Assembly (NCBI GenBank): GCA_900544615.1
Contig: UQVS01000008.1
Coordinates: 38,687-102,686, forward strand
DNA from: an uncultured Oscillibacter sp.
Lineage (GTDB): Bacteria; Bacillota; Clostridia; Oscillospirales; Oscillospiraceae
DNA length: 64,000 nucleotides
Direction: 5' to 3'
A program made the translations under genes and the position numbers. The notes under the pieces were generated by a model. That model searched no databases. It saw only the letters and a program-made list of their open reading frames with translations, and was not told where the DNA came from. Positions 8,281-15,544 of the stretch are shown in pieces (the first letter of the stretch is position 1; each line of letters starts with the position of its first letter).

Positions 8281-8330
8281 TATGTTCCCTCCATGAGTGG
8301 CAGTAAACCTGTCTCTTACGGAGGGACATA
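8281..8330. repeat. Imperfect inverted repeat next to the gene mosaic
   Basis: TATGTTCCCTCC (8281-8292) pairs with GGAGGGACATA (8320-8330) with one bulged base, around a 27-base loop, and is followed by AATCTTTT. It could be a terminator-like hairpin or the trace of a small element; nothing decides between these. Confidence 0.4.
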
Positions 8331-8391
8331 ATCTTTTGTATAGATGGAAGCACAGGCGGGCATGGATATCTCTGTTCTACAGGAACAACCG

Positions 8392-9309
8392 CTACCAGAA
8401 TTTTTTCTTCTTGCAGATCCACAGGCTCAGCACAACGATCGCAGCGCTCACCGCAATGATCGCCGGGTATCCATATCGCCAATGCAGCTCCGGCATCCCC
8501 GAAAAGTTCATCCCGTACCAGCCGGCAATCAGCGACAAAGGCAGAAAAATCGTCGTTACGATCGTCAAAATCTGCATAATGCGATTCTGACGGATATCAA
8601 TTTCCGACTGAAAAAGCGATTGGATTTGCGTACAGTATTCACGCAAAAGCTGGGATTCCTCCCGCAGCCGGATCACGCGCTCTTCAAAAAGATGGAAAAG
8701 TCCGCACTCCTCCTCGGTGAAGAAGCCATTTTCATTTTCCCGCAATTCACAGGCTACGTCGTCAAGCTGGGAATAGTAGCGATACCACGCCATTGTTTCT
8801 TTGCGTAACGCACTCATAGGCGCGCTGAAATCATCAAGAGTACCTGCCAGCACCCGTTCCTCCAGCGCTTCGGCATGATCCTCGATTTCCTCCAGCCGGT
8901 GCAGATCCTTGCCAATCAGCAGTTCAAAGAAATTGTAGAGAAATCGCCCCACGCTGTGTTCCATCAGACGCTTTTCTTTCACAATATGCCTGATATACGG
9001 CTCAATCATCTCGCCGTCATCCACCAGCACCACCCGTTCCTGTGTCACAAGATAGCCGCAGCGGAGACGAGCGCCGTCCCTGCGGACAAGCGGCAGAGCC
9101 AACGTTCCGCTCAGACAGCCGGAACGGGTCTCGGCTTTGCAGACATGGGCATCTCTGCCGCTGGGCGTATGGCACAGCACATTGTCAAGCCCTGGCAGCG
9201 CCGTTTCATGTACCAGCTCCTCTGAGTTGAGCAGAACCACCGCTGCTCCAGCCTGCTCCGGCGTATGGTCAAGCGGCTCCAGCGTATTACCGATCATATA
9301 CCACTTCAT
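8392..9309 (-). CDS. corA: CorA-like magnesium/divalent cation transporter
   Basis: A 305-residue protein of the 2-TM-GxN (CorA) superfamily. The long N-terminal cytosolic alpha/beta domain and coiled helices (KDLHRLEEIEDHAEALEERV) lead to two C-terminal helices, with the ion-selectivity signature YGMNF (Gly-Met-Asn) at the end of the first. A KKKKFW basic tail stays cytoplasmic. CorA works as a homopentamer in the membrane. The ATG at 9307-9309 follows a G-rich ribosome site; longer in-frame starts lie upstream of the promoter and are unlikely. Intact, although it sits in an otherwise decayed region. Confidence 0.85.
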   Translation of the reverse strand: MKWYMIGNTLEPLDHTPEQAGAAVVLLNSEELVHETALPGLDNVLCHTPSGRDAHVCKAETRSGCLSGTLALPLVRRDGARLRCGYLVTQERVVLVDDGEMIEPYIRHIVKEKRLMEHSVGRFLYNFFELLIGKDLHRLEEIEDHAEALEERVLAGTLDDFSAPMSALRKETMAWYRYYSQLDDVACELRENENGFFTEEECGLFHLFEERVIRLREESQLLREYCTQIQSLFQSEIDIRQNRIMQILTIVTTIFLPLSLIAGWYGMNFSGMPELHWRYGYPAIIAVSAAIVVLSLWICKKKKFW

Positions 9310-9369
9310 GTTATTTACCCCCGGATCTCCTGAAGTGAGAAACACTCCCACTCCGCAAATATTCTCTTT

Positions 9370-9398
9370 ATCATAGCGGATTCTCACGCAAACTGCAA
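9370..9398 (-). promoter_or_regulatory. Promoter of the corA-like gene
   Basis: Minus-strand TTGCAG (9393-9398) and TATGAT (9370-9375) with a 17-base spacer. Confidence 0.6.
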
Positions 9399-9559
9399 GG
9401 AATGCTTTGCAGCGCTCCATTTTCTCCACTCCGATCCAAGTCTGCTTGATCTGGCTGGGTGCGCGCTGCTTCAAGGAATAAACGGAGGGATTAAAACGAT
9501 TTGCCGTTCTGCAAAGTAAGCGTCAAGTGTAGCGGCGGATTGAAGGTTTCCCGCGAAAA

Positions 9560-10227
9560 CGAGAGAATACCAAGGGTACCACAAGCTGCCGGAACGCATC
9601 CGAGTGGTGGGCTGCGCAGCTCATGCCCGACGTAAATTTGATGAGGCACTGACCGCATTGCCCAAGGAACAGCAGCAAACCTCCAAGGCAGCAGAGGCGC
9701 CGTGCTATTTTGCGACGCTGTTCCAGTTGGAACAGTCATTTGCGGAATTGAAACCAGAAGAACGCTATACTAAGCGGCTGGAGCAGGCTAAGCCTGTTTT
9801 AGACGCTTGATTGGCATGGGCAAATGATCTGATCCCCCGGACAGCGCCGAAATCCGCACTTGGCAAAGCACTGCACTGCCTGAAAGAACAAGGGCCATAT
9901 CTCGTTCGATATCTGGAAGCTGGCCGTCTGGAACTGAGCAGCAACCGTGCCGAGCGCAGCATAAAGCCTTTTGTTATGGGACGTAAGGGTTGGCTGTTTT
10001 CCAATACACCGGCCGGTGCCCAGGCCAGTGCTGTGATCTACAGCCTGATTGAAACAGCTAAGGAGAACGCTCCGGATCCCTACCGGTACCTGCTGTGGGT
10101 TTTGGAAAGCGCACCTGCTATGGCACTGGAAGGCGATGCCTGGGCCGGGATGCTGACGCCAGCCAATGCACTGGAAACGCACAAAATTCCCAAGGAGACA
10201 CAGTCTGATGAGACGAACGAACATTAA
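9560..10227 (+). pseudogene. tnpC: IS66 transposase TnpC, 5'-truncated, internal stop
   Basis: The frame is recognisable from REYQGYHKLPERIRVVGCAA (about 9562) through HARRKFDEAL, which is the DDE-region block of IS66 transposases. It continues to LELSSNRAERSIKPFVMGRK and GWLFSNTPAGAQASAVIYSL, containing the conserved glutamate of the catalytic triad. An in-frame TGA at 9808-9810 breaks the chain between PVLDA and LAWANDL. Everything before the YxGY block is absent. Confidence 0.85.
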
Positions 10228-10300
10228 CGCAGTCCTGCGTATGGTGCGGGAGTATCTAAACGGAGATATGAATGAAATTGACTTCTATCCGTATCTTTGA
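10208..10300 (+). pseudogene. IS66-associated small ORF, cut short
   Basis: An overlapping ATG gives MRRTNINAVLRMVREYLNGD followed by MNEIDFYPYL, 30 residues. Many IS66 elements end with a small ORF of this MVREYLxGxM type that is longer; this copy stops early, so the 3' end of the element is lost as well. Confidence 0.5.
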
Positions 10301-10342
10301 TGAAGCTGCGGTATTCAAGTTATTGTACATTATCGATTTGGC

Positions 10343-10362
10343 TCCCGCCTCTGCACAAAAAA
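10343..10362 (+). repeat. Short dispersed repeat, copy 2
   Basis: One-mismatch match to 7331-7350; overlaps the end of the antiporter terminator. Confidence 0.5.
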
Positions 10363-10400
10363 GCGCCGCCCGGAATCCGATTGGGATTCCGAGCAGCGTT
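10358..10400 (-). terminator. Terminator of the antiporter gene
   Basis: Minus-strand stem CGCTGCTCGGAATCC / GGATTCCGGGCGGCG with a short loop, followed by a T6 run. Confidence 0.85.
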
Positions 10401-10404
10401 CGAT

Positions 10405-11691
10405 TTACTTGTGTTCCTGCCGCAGAGCTGCGTCTGCATCCAGCAGCTGCTGGGAAGCGTCCTCCAACTGCTCCGTTTTTTCGTAGCGGTCGGTCAGACT
10501 GCTCTCCATGAGGTTCCCCTGAGAATCGCCGTGGAAGGCAAACTTCAGCAGAATCGGCGTCAGGATCGTACCGCCGACCACCGTGATGACCACCGGGGTC
10601 ATCATCGCCGCGCTGAGCACGCCCATGGCAAGGCCGCGGTTGGCTACAATCAGCGCCACTTCGCCGCGGCAGACCATGCCCATGCCCACCTGCATACTCT
10701 CCCGGCCGGTAAAGCCGCAGGCTTTTGCGCCCAAGCCGCAGCCCACCAGCTTGGAAATAACGGAGATTACCAGCAGCAGAATGGAAAAAATCAGCATCCC
10801 GCTGCTGACGCCGTCCAGCTTTACATTGATGCCGATGGCGGCGAAAAACACCGGCGTCAGCAGCAGATACCCCAGCGGGTTATACTTGGACTGGATGTAC
10901 GTTCCCTTGGGCGTGCAGGCCACAGCAAGGCCGGCGGCATAGGCGCCGGTGATATCCGCCACGCCGAAGAACTCCTCCGCGCAGTAGGCCATCACCAGGC
11001 ACAGCACAAACGCCAGCACGGAATTGCGGTGGGTCGCCCAGCCACCCTGCCGCTTCAGCATCCAGCAGAACAGGCGGTTTGCGCCATAGCCCAGCGCCAG
11101 AGCAAACACGAAGAATCCCACGATTTTCAGCAGCACCACGGCAATGCTCTCGTCGCCGCCTGCCAGACTGCTGACCAGCGTCAGGGCGATCATGCCCAGC
11201 ACATCGTCGATCAGGGCGGCCGCCAGAATCGTATTGCCTACCTTGGTCTCCAATTTGTGCATCTCTTTCAGCGTTTCCACGGTAATGCTGACGGAAGTTG
11301 CGGTGAGGATCGTACCGATGAACACGTTTTCCAGCATCCCGGTGCTTTCGATCAGTCCCGCCGCAGCAGCGCCGCAGGCCAAAGCCGCGCCCATGACCAA
11401 CGGCACGATGACGCCCAGCAGCGCCACCAGAAAACCGGCCTTTCCGCTGTGCTTCAATTCGTTGATGTCGGTTCCCATACCGGCGGAAAACATCAGGACA
11501 ATGACGCCCAGTTCGCTGAGCTGCGATATGAACTCCGTTTCCGTCAGGATATTCAGACCGGCAGGACCAAGGATCAGGCCAGCCAGCAAAGCGCCCACCA
11601 CCTGCGGCATCTGGAAACGCTGGGTCAAAAGTCCCAGCAGCTTGGTAGTCAGCAGGATCAGCGCAAGGTCCAGTAAATAATGATAAGACAT
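10405..11691 (-). CDS. CPA2-family monovalent cation:proton antiporter (KefB/NapA-like)
   Basis: A 428-residue membrane protein with about 12 helices and no C-terminal RCK/TrkA-N domain. It opens SYHYLLDLALILLTTKLLGL, followed by RFQMPQVVGALLAGLILGPA, the conserved CPA2 entry motif. The ALIDDVLGMIAL segment carries the Asp-Asp pair that binds the cation in NapA-like electrogenic Na+/H+ antiporters, which supports Na+/H+ over K+/H+ exchange. It has its own promoter and terminator. The short C-terminus is charged (DRYEKTEQLEDASQQLLDAD). Confidence 0.85.
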   Translation of the reverse strand: MSYHYLLDLALILLTTKLLGLLTQRFQMPQVVGALLAGLILGPAGLNILTETEFISQLSELGVIVLMFSAGMGTDINELKHSGKAGFLVALLGVIVPLVMGAALACGAAAAGLIESTGMLENVFIGTILTATSVSITVETLKEMHKLETKVGNTILAAALIDDVLGMIALTLVSSLAGGDESIAVVLLKIVGFFVFALALGYGANRLFCWMLKRQGGWATHRNSVLAFVLCLVMAYCAEEFFGVADITGAYAAGLAVACTPKGTYIQSKYNPLGYLLLTPVFFAAIGINVKLDGVSSGMLIFSILLLVISVISKLVGCGLGAKACGFTGRESMQVGMGMVCRGEVALIVANRGLAMGVLSAAMMTPVVITVVGGTILTPILLKFAFHGDSQGNLMESSLTDRYEKTEQLEDASQQLLDADAALRQEHK

Positions 11692-11722
11692 AAACTCATT
11701 CCTCTCCGCACGGCCCTGCCGT

Positions 11723-11782
11723 GCAAATCACACAACGCTCTTACAGAGCTATTTATTTTAGACTTTTCTGTGTGATTTGCAA
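11723..11782 (-). promoter_or_regulatory. Antiporter promoter framed by a perfect 12-bp inverted repeat
   Basis: GCAAATCACACA (11723-11734) and TGTGTGATTTGC (11769-11780) are perfect inverted copies. Between and over them on the minus strand sit TTGCAA (11777-11782) and TAAAAT (11755-11760), spaced 16 bases. The distal arm covers the -35 box and the proximal arm lies about 20-30 bases into the transcript. Regulator unknown. The remaining part of this 322-base gap up to 11925 holds nothing I recognise. Confidence 0.5.
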
Positions 11783-11925
11783 TGGACAAACTATCCAAAG
11801 TCCTCTGTCAAAGAGAATTTTTTCAAGCTTAAATTACACAAAGCCCCCGGAGAATCCGTCAATCAATAGAACCGATTGCCGGAATTCTTCTCTCTTAGCA
11901 CTTATTAACTCCACATATCTTCTAT

Positions 11926-11974
11926 GAAAATGAGGGGAATGGAATCATTCCTTCCATCCCCCTCATTTTTATTT
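11926..11974. terminator. Terminator of greA-lysS (possibly bidirectional)
   Basis: AAAATGAGGGG..TGGAA and TTCCATCCCCCTCATTTTT form a long stem with A- and T-runs on either side, directly beyond the lysS stop. Confidence 0.85.
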
Positions 11975-12013
11975 AGAAACAGTTGAGTACATTTCCTCTG
12001 GCCGTCTGCTCCA

Positions 12014-13966
12014 TCAATACAGCTTCGCGCCGGCGGGGATATGGGGATCTACCATTAGCAGATGCAATCTTTCCTCGCCGTTTTCGTGATGCACGGCAGA
12101 GATGAGCATACCACAGGAATCAATGCCCATCATCGGGCGAGGCGGGAGGTTCGTAATGGCGATGCAGGTCTTTCCAACCAGTTCTTCCGGCTCATAATAC
12201 TCGTGAATTCCGCTCAAAATGACCCTATCTGTGCCGGTTCCGTCGTCCAAAACGAACTTTAAGAGCTTTTTGGACTTCTTCACAGCTTCGCATTCCTTGA
12301 CCTTTACGGCACGGAAATCGCTCTTGGAGAAGGTGTCAAAATCCACCTGATCCTGGAACAGCGGCTCGATCTGAACATTGGAAAAATCGATTTTTTCCTC
12401 CACAACTGGAGCCGCCTGAGCAGCCGCCGCAGGAGCCGAAACTTCCTTGGAACCCTTCTTGTCGGAGTCCAACGGCTTCATTGTCGGGAACAGGATGACC
12501 TCCCGGATGGTGTCGGTGCCGGTAAAGAGCATAACGGCGCGGTCGATGCCCATGCCCATGCCGCCCGTGGGGGGCATACCGTACTCCATGGCGGTGAGGA
12601 AATCCTCATCCAGCATCTCCGCCTCATCGTCGCCGCGCTCCCGCTGCTCCACCTGCTTTTCAAAGCGCTCCCGCTGGTCAATGGGGTCGTTCAGCTCGGA
12701 ATAGGCGTTGCCCATCTCGCTGCGGCAGATGAAGAACTCAAAGCGCTCCGTCAGCCGGGGATCGGCAGGGCTGCGCTTGGTCAGGGGACTGACCTCCACC
12801 GGGTACATGGTGATGAAGGTGGGCTGCACCAGATGCTCCTCCACCTTCTGGTCGAAGCAGGCGTACAGGGCGTTGCCCCAGGTTTTTTCTGCGGCGTCTG
12901 CCAGTTCGATGCCCTTGGCCTTGGCGGCGGCCACAGCCTCGGCGTCGTCGGTGATGGCGTCAAAGTCGATGCCCACATATTTTCTGACCGCTTCCACCAT
13001 GGTCATGCGGGGCCAGCCGGGGGCCAGATTGATCTTCTCACCCATCCATTCCAGCTCATAGGTTCCCAAATATTTCTGGGCAAAGGTGGTATACACGCCC
13101 TCGGCGATGTCCATCATGGTGTGGAAGTCCGCATAGGCCTGATACAGCTCCACCGTGGTGAACTCAGGGTTATGCTTGGGGTCCATGCCCTCGTTGCGGA
13201 AAATACGGCCGATCTCATACACCCGGTCCATACCGCCCACGATCAGCCGCTTCAGGGGCAGCTCCGTGGCGATCCGCATATACATATCGATGTCCAGCGT
13301 GTTGTGGTGGGTGACAAAGGGACGGGCAGCAGCGCCGCCGGCGATGGTGTTCAGCACCGGGGTCTCCACCTCGATGTAGCCCATATTGTCCAGATAATCC
13401 CGCAGGTGCTTGATGAACTGGGAGCGAATGACAAAGTTCTTCTTGACCTCCGGGTTCACCATCAGATCCACATAGCGCTGCCGGAACCGCAGCTCCTTGT
13501 CCTGAAGGCCGTGGAACTTCTCCGGCAGGGGCAGCAGGGATTTGGAGAGCAGGATGACGTTCTTGGCCCGGACGCTCATCTCGCCCCGCTGGGTGCGGAA
13601 TACCTCGCCCTCAACACCAACAATATCGCCGATGTCGTACTTCTTGAACTTCTTGTAAACGGCTTCGTCCATCTCGTCCTGCCGGGCATAGAGCTGGATG
13701 CGGCCGTCCCGGTCCTGAAGGTCGCAGAAGGACACCTTGCCCATGCCCCGCTTGCTCATGAGGCGGCCGGCCACCTTGACGGCCTTGCCCTCCATGGCGT
13801 CAAAGTTGTCCTTGATCTGATGGGAAGTAGCGTCCCAGTCAAAGCGGGTGACGGCAAAGGGGTTCTCCCCCTCCGCCTGAAGTGTTGCCAGCTTTTCCCG
13901 ACGGATGCGGGTCTGCTCGGACAGGCTCAGCTCCGGTTGGGCCTGCTGATTCTTCTGTTCAGCCAT
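12014..13966 (-). CDS. lysS: Lysyl-tRNA synthetase with C-terminal Trbp111-like tRNA-binding domain
   Basis: Charges tRNA-Lys (class II synthetase). The first ~500 residues are ordinary LysRS: anticodon-binding OB fold (VKVAGRLMSKRGMGKVSFCD near 63-82), motif 2 (FRNEGMDPKHNPEFTTVELY near 258), and motif 3 (GMGMGIDRAVMLF near 480). An Ala/Pro-rich linker (SAPAAAAQAAP) then joins an extra ~110-residue domain, DFRAVKVKECEAVKKSKKLL, VILSGIHEYYEPEELVGK, NLPPRPMMGIDSCGMLISA. This is the EMAPII/Trbp111 OB fold usually found at the end of MetRS. Total 650 residues against ~500 for standard LysRS. Translated from AGGAGAAGG, 11 bases after greA. Confidence 0.93.
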   Translation of the reverse strand: MAEQKNQQAQPELSLSEQTRIRREKLATLQAEGENPFAVTRFDWDATSHQIKDNFDAMEGKAVKVAGRLMSKRGMGKVSFCDLQDRDGRIQLYARQDEMDEAVYKKFKKYDIGDIVGVEGEVFRTQRGEMSVRAKNVILLSKSLLPLPEKFHGLQDKELRFRQRYVDLMVNPEVKKNFVIRSQFIKHLRDYLDNMGYIEVETPVLNTIAGGAAARPFVTHHNTLDIDMYMRIATELPLKRLIVGGMDRVYEIGRIFRNEGMDPKHNPEFTTVELYQAYADFHTMMDIAEGVYTTFAQKYLGTYELEWMGEKINLAPGWPRMTMVEAVRKYVGIDFDAITDDAEAVAAAKAKGIELADAAEKTWGNALYACFDQKVEEHLVQPTFITMYPVEVSPLTKRSPADPRLTERFEFFICRSEMGNAYSELNDPIDQRERFEKQVEQRERGDDEAEMLDEDFLTAMEYGMPPTGGMGMGIDRAVMLFTGTDTIREVILFPTMKPLDSDKKGSKEVSAPAAAAQAAPVVEEKIDFSNVQIEPLFQDQVDFDTFSKSDFRAVKVKECEAVKKSKKLLKFVLDDGTGTDRVILSGIHEYYEPEELVGKTCIAITNLPPRPMMGIDSCGMLISAVHHENGEERLHLLMVDPHIPAGAKLY

Positions 13967-13977
13967 AATCCTTCTCC

Positions 13978-14445
13978 TTAGTGTTCGATCTTCACAACGG
14001 TGTAATGGATATTGCCGAAGGGTGCCTCCACCACAACGTCCTGTCCCTCTTTCGCGCCCAGAAAGGCCTTACCGAAGGGGGACTCCTCAGAGATGATGCC
14101 GTGCATGGGATCGGACTCCTGAGAGCCGACGATCCTGTAGCTGGCCTCCTTGCCGTCCGTCCCTTTCACCGTGACCGTGCAGCCGATGGTGATGACATCC
14201 GAGGGAGCGGACTCATCCACAATGACCACGTGCTGCAGGATCACTTCCAGCTCGGCGATCCGGGAGTAGAGCTTGCCCTGCTCGTTCTTTGCCTCGTCAT
14301 ATTCGCTGTTCTCGCTGAGGTCGCCGAACCCGCGGGCGATCTTGATCTGCTCGGCCACCTCGTCGCTGCGGGTGGTTTTGAGGTAGTTGAGTTCCTGCTC
14401 CAGCTCGTCCTTGCGAGCCTGACTCATCTTGTATTCTTTTTCCAT
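13978..14445 (-). CDS. greA: Transcription elongation factor GreA
   Basis: Stimulates the RNA polymerase's own cleavage of backtracked transcripts. The 155 residues show the N-terminal coiled coil (ARKDELEQELNYLKTTRSDE, ARGFGDLSENSEYDEAKNEQ with the acidic tip D/E that reaches the active site). The C-terminal FKBP-like domain ends SPFGKAFLGAKEGQDVVVEA. First gene of a two-gene operon with lysS under a perfect consensus promoter. Confidence 0.96.
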   Translation of the reverse strand: MEKEYKMSQARKDELEQELNYLKTTRSDEVAEQIKIARGFGDLSENSEYDEAKNEQGKLYSRIAELEVILQHVVIVDESAPSDVITIGCTVTVKGTDGKEASYRIVGSQESDPMHGIISEESPFGKAFLGAKEGQDVVVEAPFGNIHYTVVKIEH

Positions 14446-14525
14446 ATCGGCTGTTTCCTTTCATTCGTTTGGCCTATTCTGCGCTGTTCCCTGCACATAA
14501 TACGCCTAATTTACCATGGTTTTGT

Positions 14526-14554
14526 ATTATAATAGGTGTCTCCCGGATTGTCAA
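14526..14554 (-). promoter_or_regulatory. Perfect consensus promoter of greA-lysS
   Basis: Minus-strand TTGACA (14549-14554) and TATAAT (14526-14531) with a 17-base spacer. Confidence 0.9.
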
Positions 14555-14572
14555 GGGCTAAACGCACCGGGA

Positions 14573-15316
14573 TCACGCCGGTTCCGCAGGATCTGCGGCG
14601 CTTTTCAGCTGCACGGATACCTGTCCCGGCCGCAAAACCCCCGTTTCCCACAGGACGGACAGCAGCTGTCCCCGGTTTGCCTGCTCCGGCAGGCGGGCTT
14701 CGATCTCCGGCGGCAGCGTCAGGTGGGGCATGGGGAACGTCTCATCGTACAGCGGCAGGAAGCTCTCCCCCCGGCGCTCCGCCACGTCAAAGGCCAGCTG
14801 AATATCCGCCGTCTCCCCGGCGCCGGGATGCAGCAGCAGTGACACGCCGTATTCCCGCCGCAGACGACGGCACAGCTCCTCCCCGCCATACGGCACCTCC
14901 ATCAGCAGATACCGATGCCGGAGGGCCAGCTCCGTCACCGTCCGCACCACCTCGCCGGAGAGGGCGTTGGCCGTCACCAGCACCCGCGCCGCGGCAGGGT
15001 TCTCTCCCCGGAGCCTCAGCAGCGCCCCGCACCAGTCCGCAGCAATGGCCCGCCGCAGGGACAGCGTCCCCGCCGGACGCAGGCCCTCCGGCAGCGCGTC
15101 TGCCGGAACATCGGACGGCAGCACCACCCGTTCGATCCCCTGCCGCAGCAGCTTCTTTCCGGCGCTGCGGAGTTTCCGCCGTTCCGCGGCGGCAGACATC
15201 CGCTCTCCCCGGCTCATGTCCGCGCAGAGAAAACGGACGTGCAGAATATTGACTTCCCTGAGTGGAATGGGACGCAGAAAACGCCCCTCCTGATTCCAGC
15301 GCAGCAATCCGACCAT
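14573..15316 (-). CDS. Uncharacterised protein, 247 aa
   Basis: I do not recognise the family. The protein is soluble by composition, Leu/Arg-rich and without membrane segments or a signal peptide. It starts MVGLLRWNQEGRFLRPIPLR and includes PLREVNILHVRFLCADMSRG, LREYGVSLLLHPGAGETADI and a C-terminal LLSVLWETGVLRPGQVSVQL. It looks like an alpha/beta protein. The ATG at 15314-15316 has AGGAGG at ideal spacing, but that ribosome site is fully buried in a perfect 15-bp hairpin. It is the last gene downstream of ftsEX, the M23 hydrolase and a small membrane protein, so a cell-envelope link is possible but only by position. Confidence 0.7.
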   Translation of the reverse strand: MVGLLRWNQEGRFLRPIPLREVNILHVRFLCADMSRGERMSAAAERRKLRSAGKKLLRQGIERVVLPSDVPADALPEGLRPAGTLSLRRAIAADWCGALLRLRGENPAAARVLVTANALSGEVVRTVTELALRHRYLLMEVPYGGEELCRRLRREYGVSLLLHPGAGETADIQLAFDVAERRGESFLPLYDETFPMPHLTLPPEIEARLPEQANRGQLLSVLWETGVLRPGQVSVQLKSAADPAEPA

Positions 15317-15322
15317 AAAATC

Positions 15323-15355
15323 ATCCTCCTGCCCCATGGTATGGGGCAGGAGGAT
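15323..15355 (-). promoter_or_regulatory. Perfect 15-bp hairpin covering the ribosome binding site
   Basis: ATCCTCCTGCCCCAT (15323-15337) and ATGGGGCAGGAGGAT (15341-15355) pair completely around a 3-base loop. On the transcribed minus strand the 3' arm holds the AGGAGG used by the gene starting at 15316, and GATTTT follows. It can act as a terminator for the upstream genes, a translation lock, or both. Confidence 0.8.
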
Positions 15356-15368
15356 CTTTCAGAACGCC

Positions 15369-15527
15369 TTATTTCTTTTTCAGCTCGCTGAGGATGCAAA
15401 GCCCCATGGCCAGCACAGGGAAAAGCACCCGCAGGCACAGGATCTGCCAGTCGCCGGGCAGGTTCACATCCAGCAGCAGTCCCACAAACCACGCCGCCAG
15501 CGTGGATACAACCGCTTTCAGATACAC
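15369..15527 (-). CDS. Small membrane protein, 52 aa
   Basis: GTG start 8 bases after AAAGGAG. The product is VYLKAVVSTLAAWFVGLLLD, then VNLPGDWQILCLRVLFPVLA, then MGLCILSELKKK. It has two hydrophobic helices joined by a short polar turn and a lysine-rich end, so both ends are likely cytoplasmic (positive-inside). It lies 17 bases after the M23 hydrolase stop and is transcribed with it. No family recognised; phage-holin-like proteins have a similar outline but nothing else supports that. Confidence 0.6.
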   Translation of the reverse strand: MYLKAVVSTLAAWFVGLLLDVNLPGDWQILCLRVLFPVLAMGLCILSELKKK

Positions 15528-15544
15528 GATCTCTGCTCCTTTCC

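Larger units (their letters stand above)
9560..10300 (+). mobile_element. IS66-family insertion sequence remnant
   Basis: Contains the C-terminal third of a TnpC transposase plus the beginning of the small downstream ORF found in many IS66 elements. The 5' part of the element (tnpA, tnpB and most of tnpC) is missing and I see no clear terminal inverted repeats, so it cannot move by itself. Confidence 0.75.

Noticed and set aside
10297..11676. Rightward open frame antisense to the antiporter
   Set aside because: His/Gln-rich shadow of a membrane-protein gene that has its own promoter, ribosome site and terminator.
14536..15252. Pro/Arg/Ala-rich frame opposite the unknown 247-aa gene
   Set aside because: Low-complexity composition typical of the opposite strand of GC-rich coding DNA; the minus-strand gene has an ideal ribosome site.
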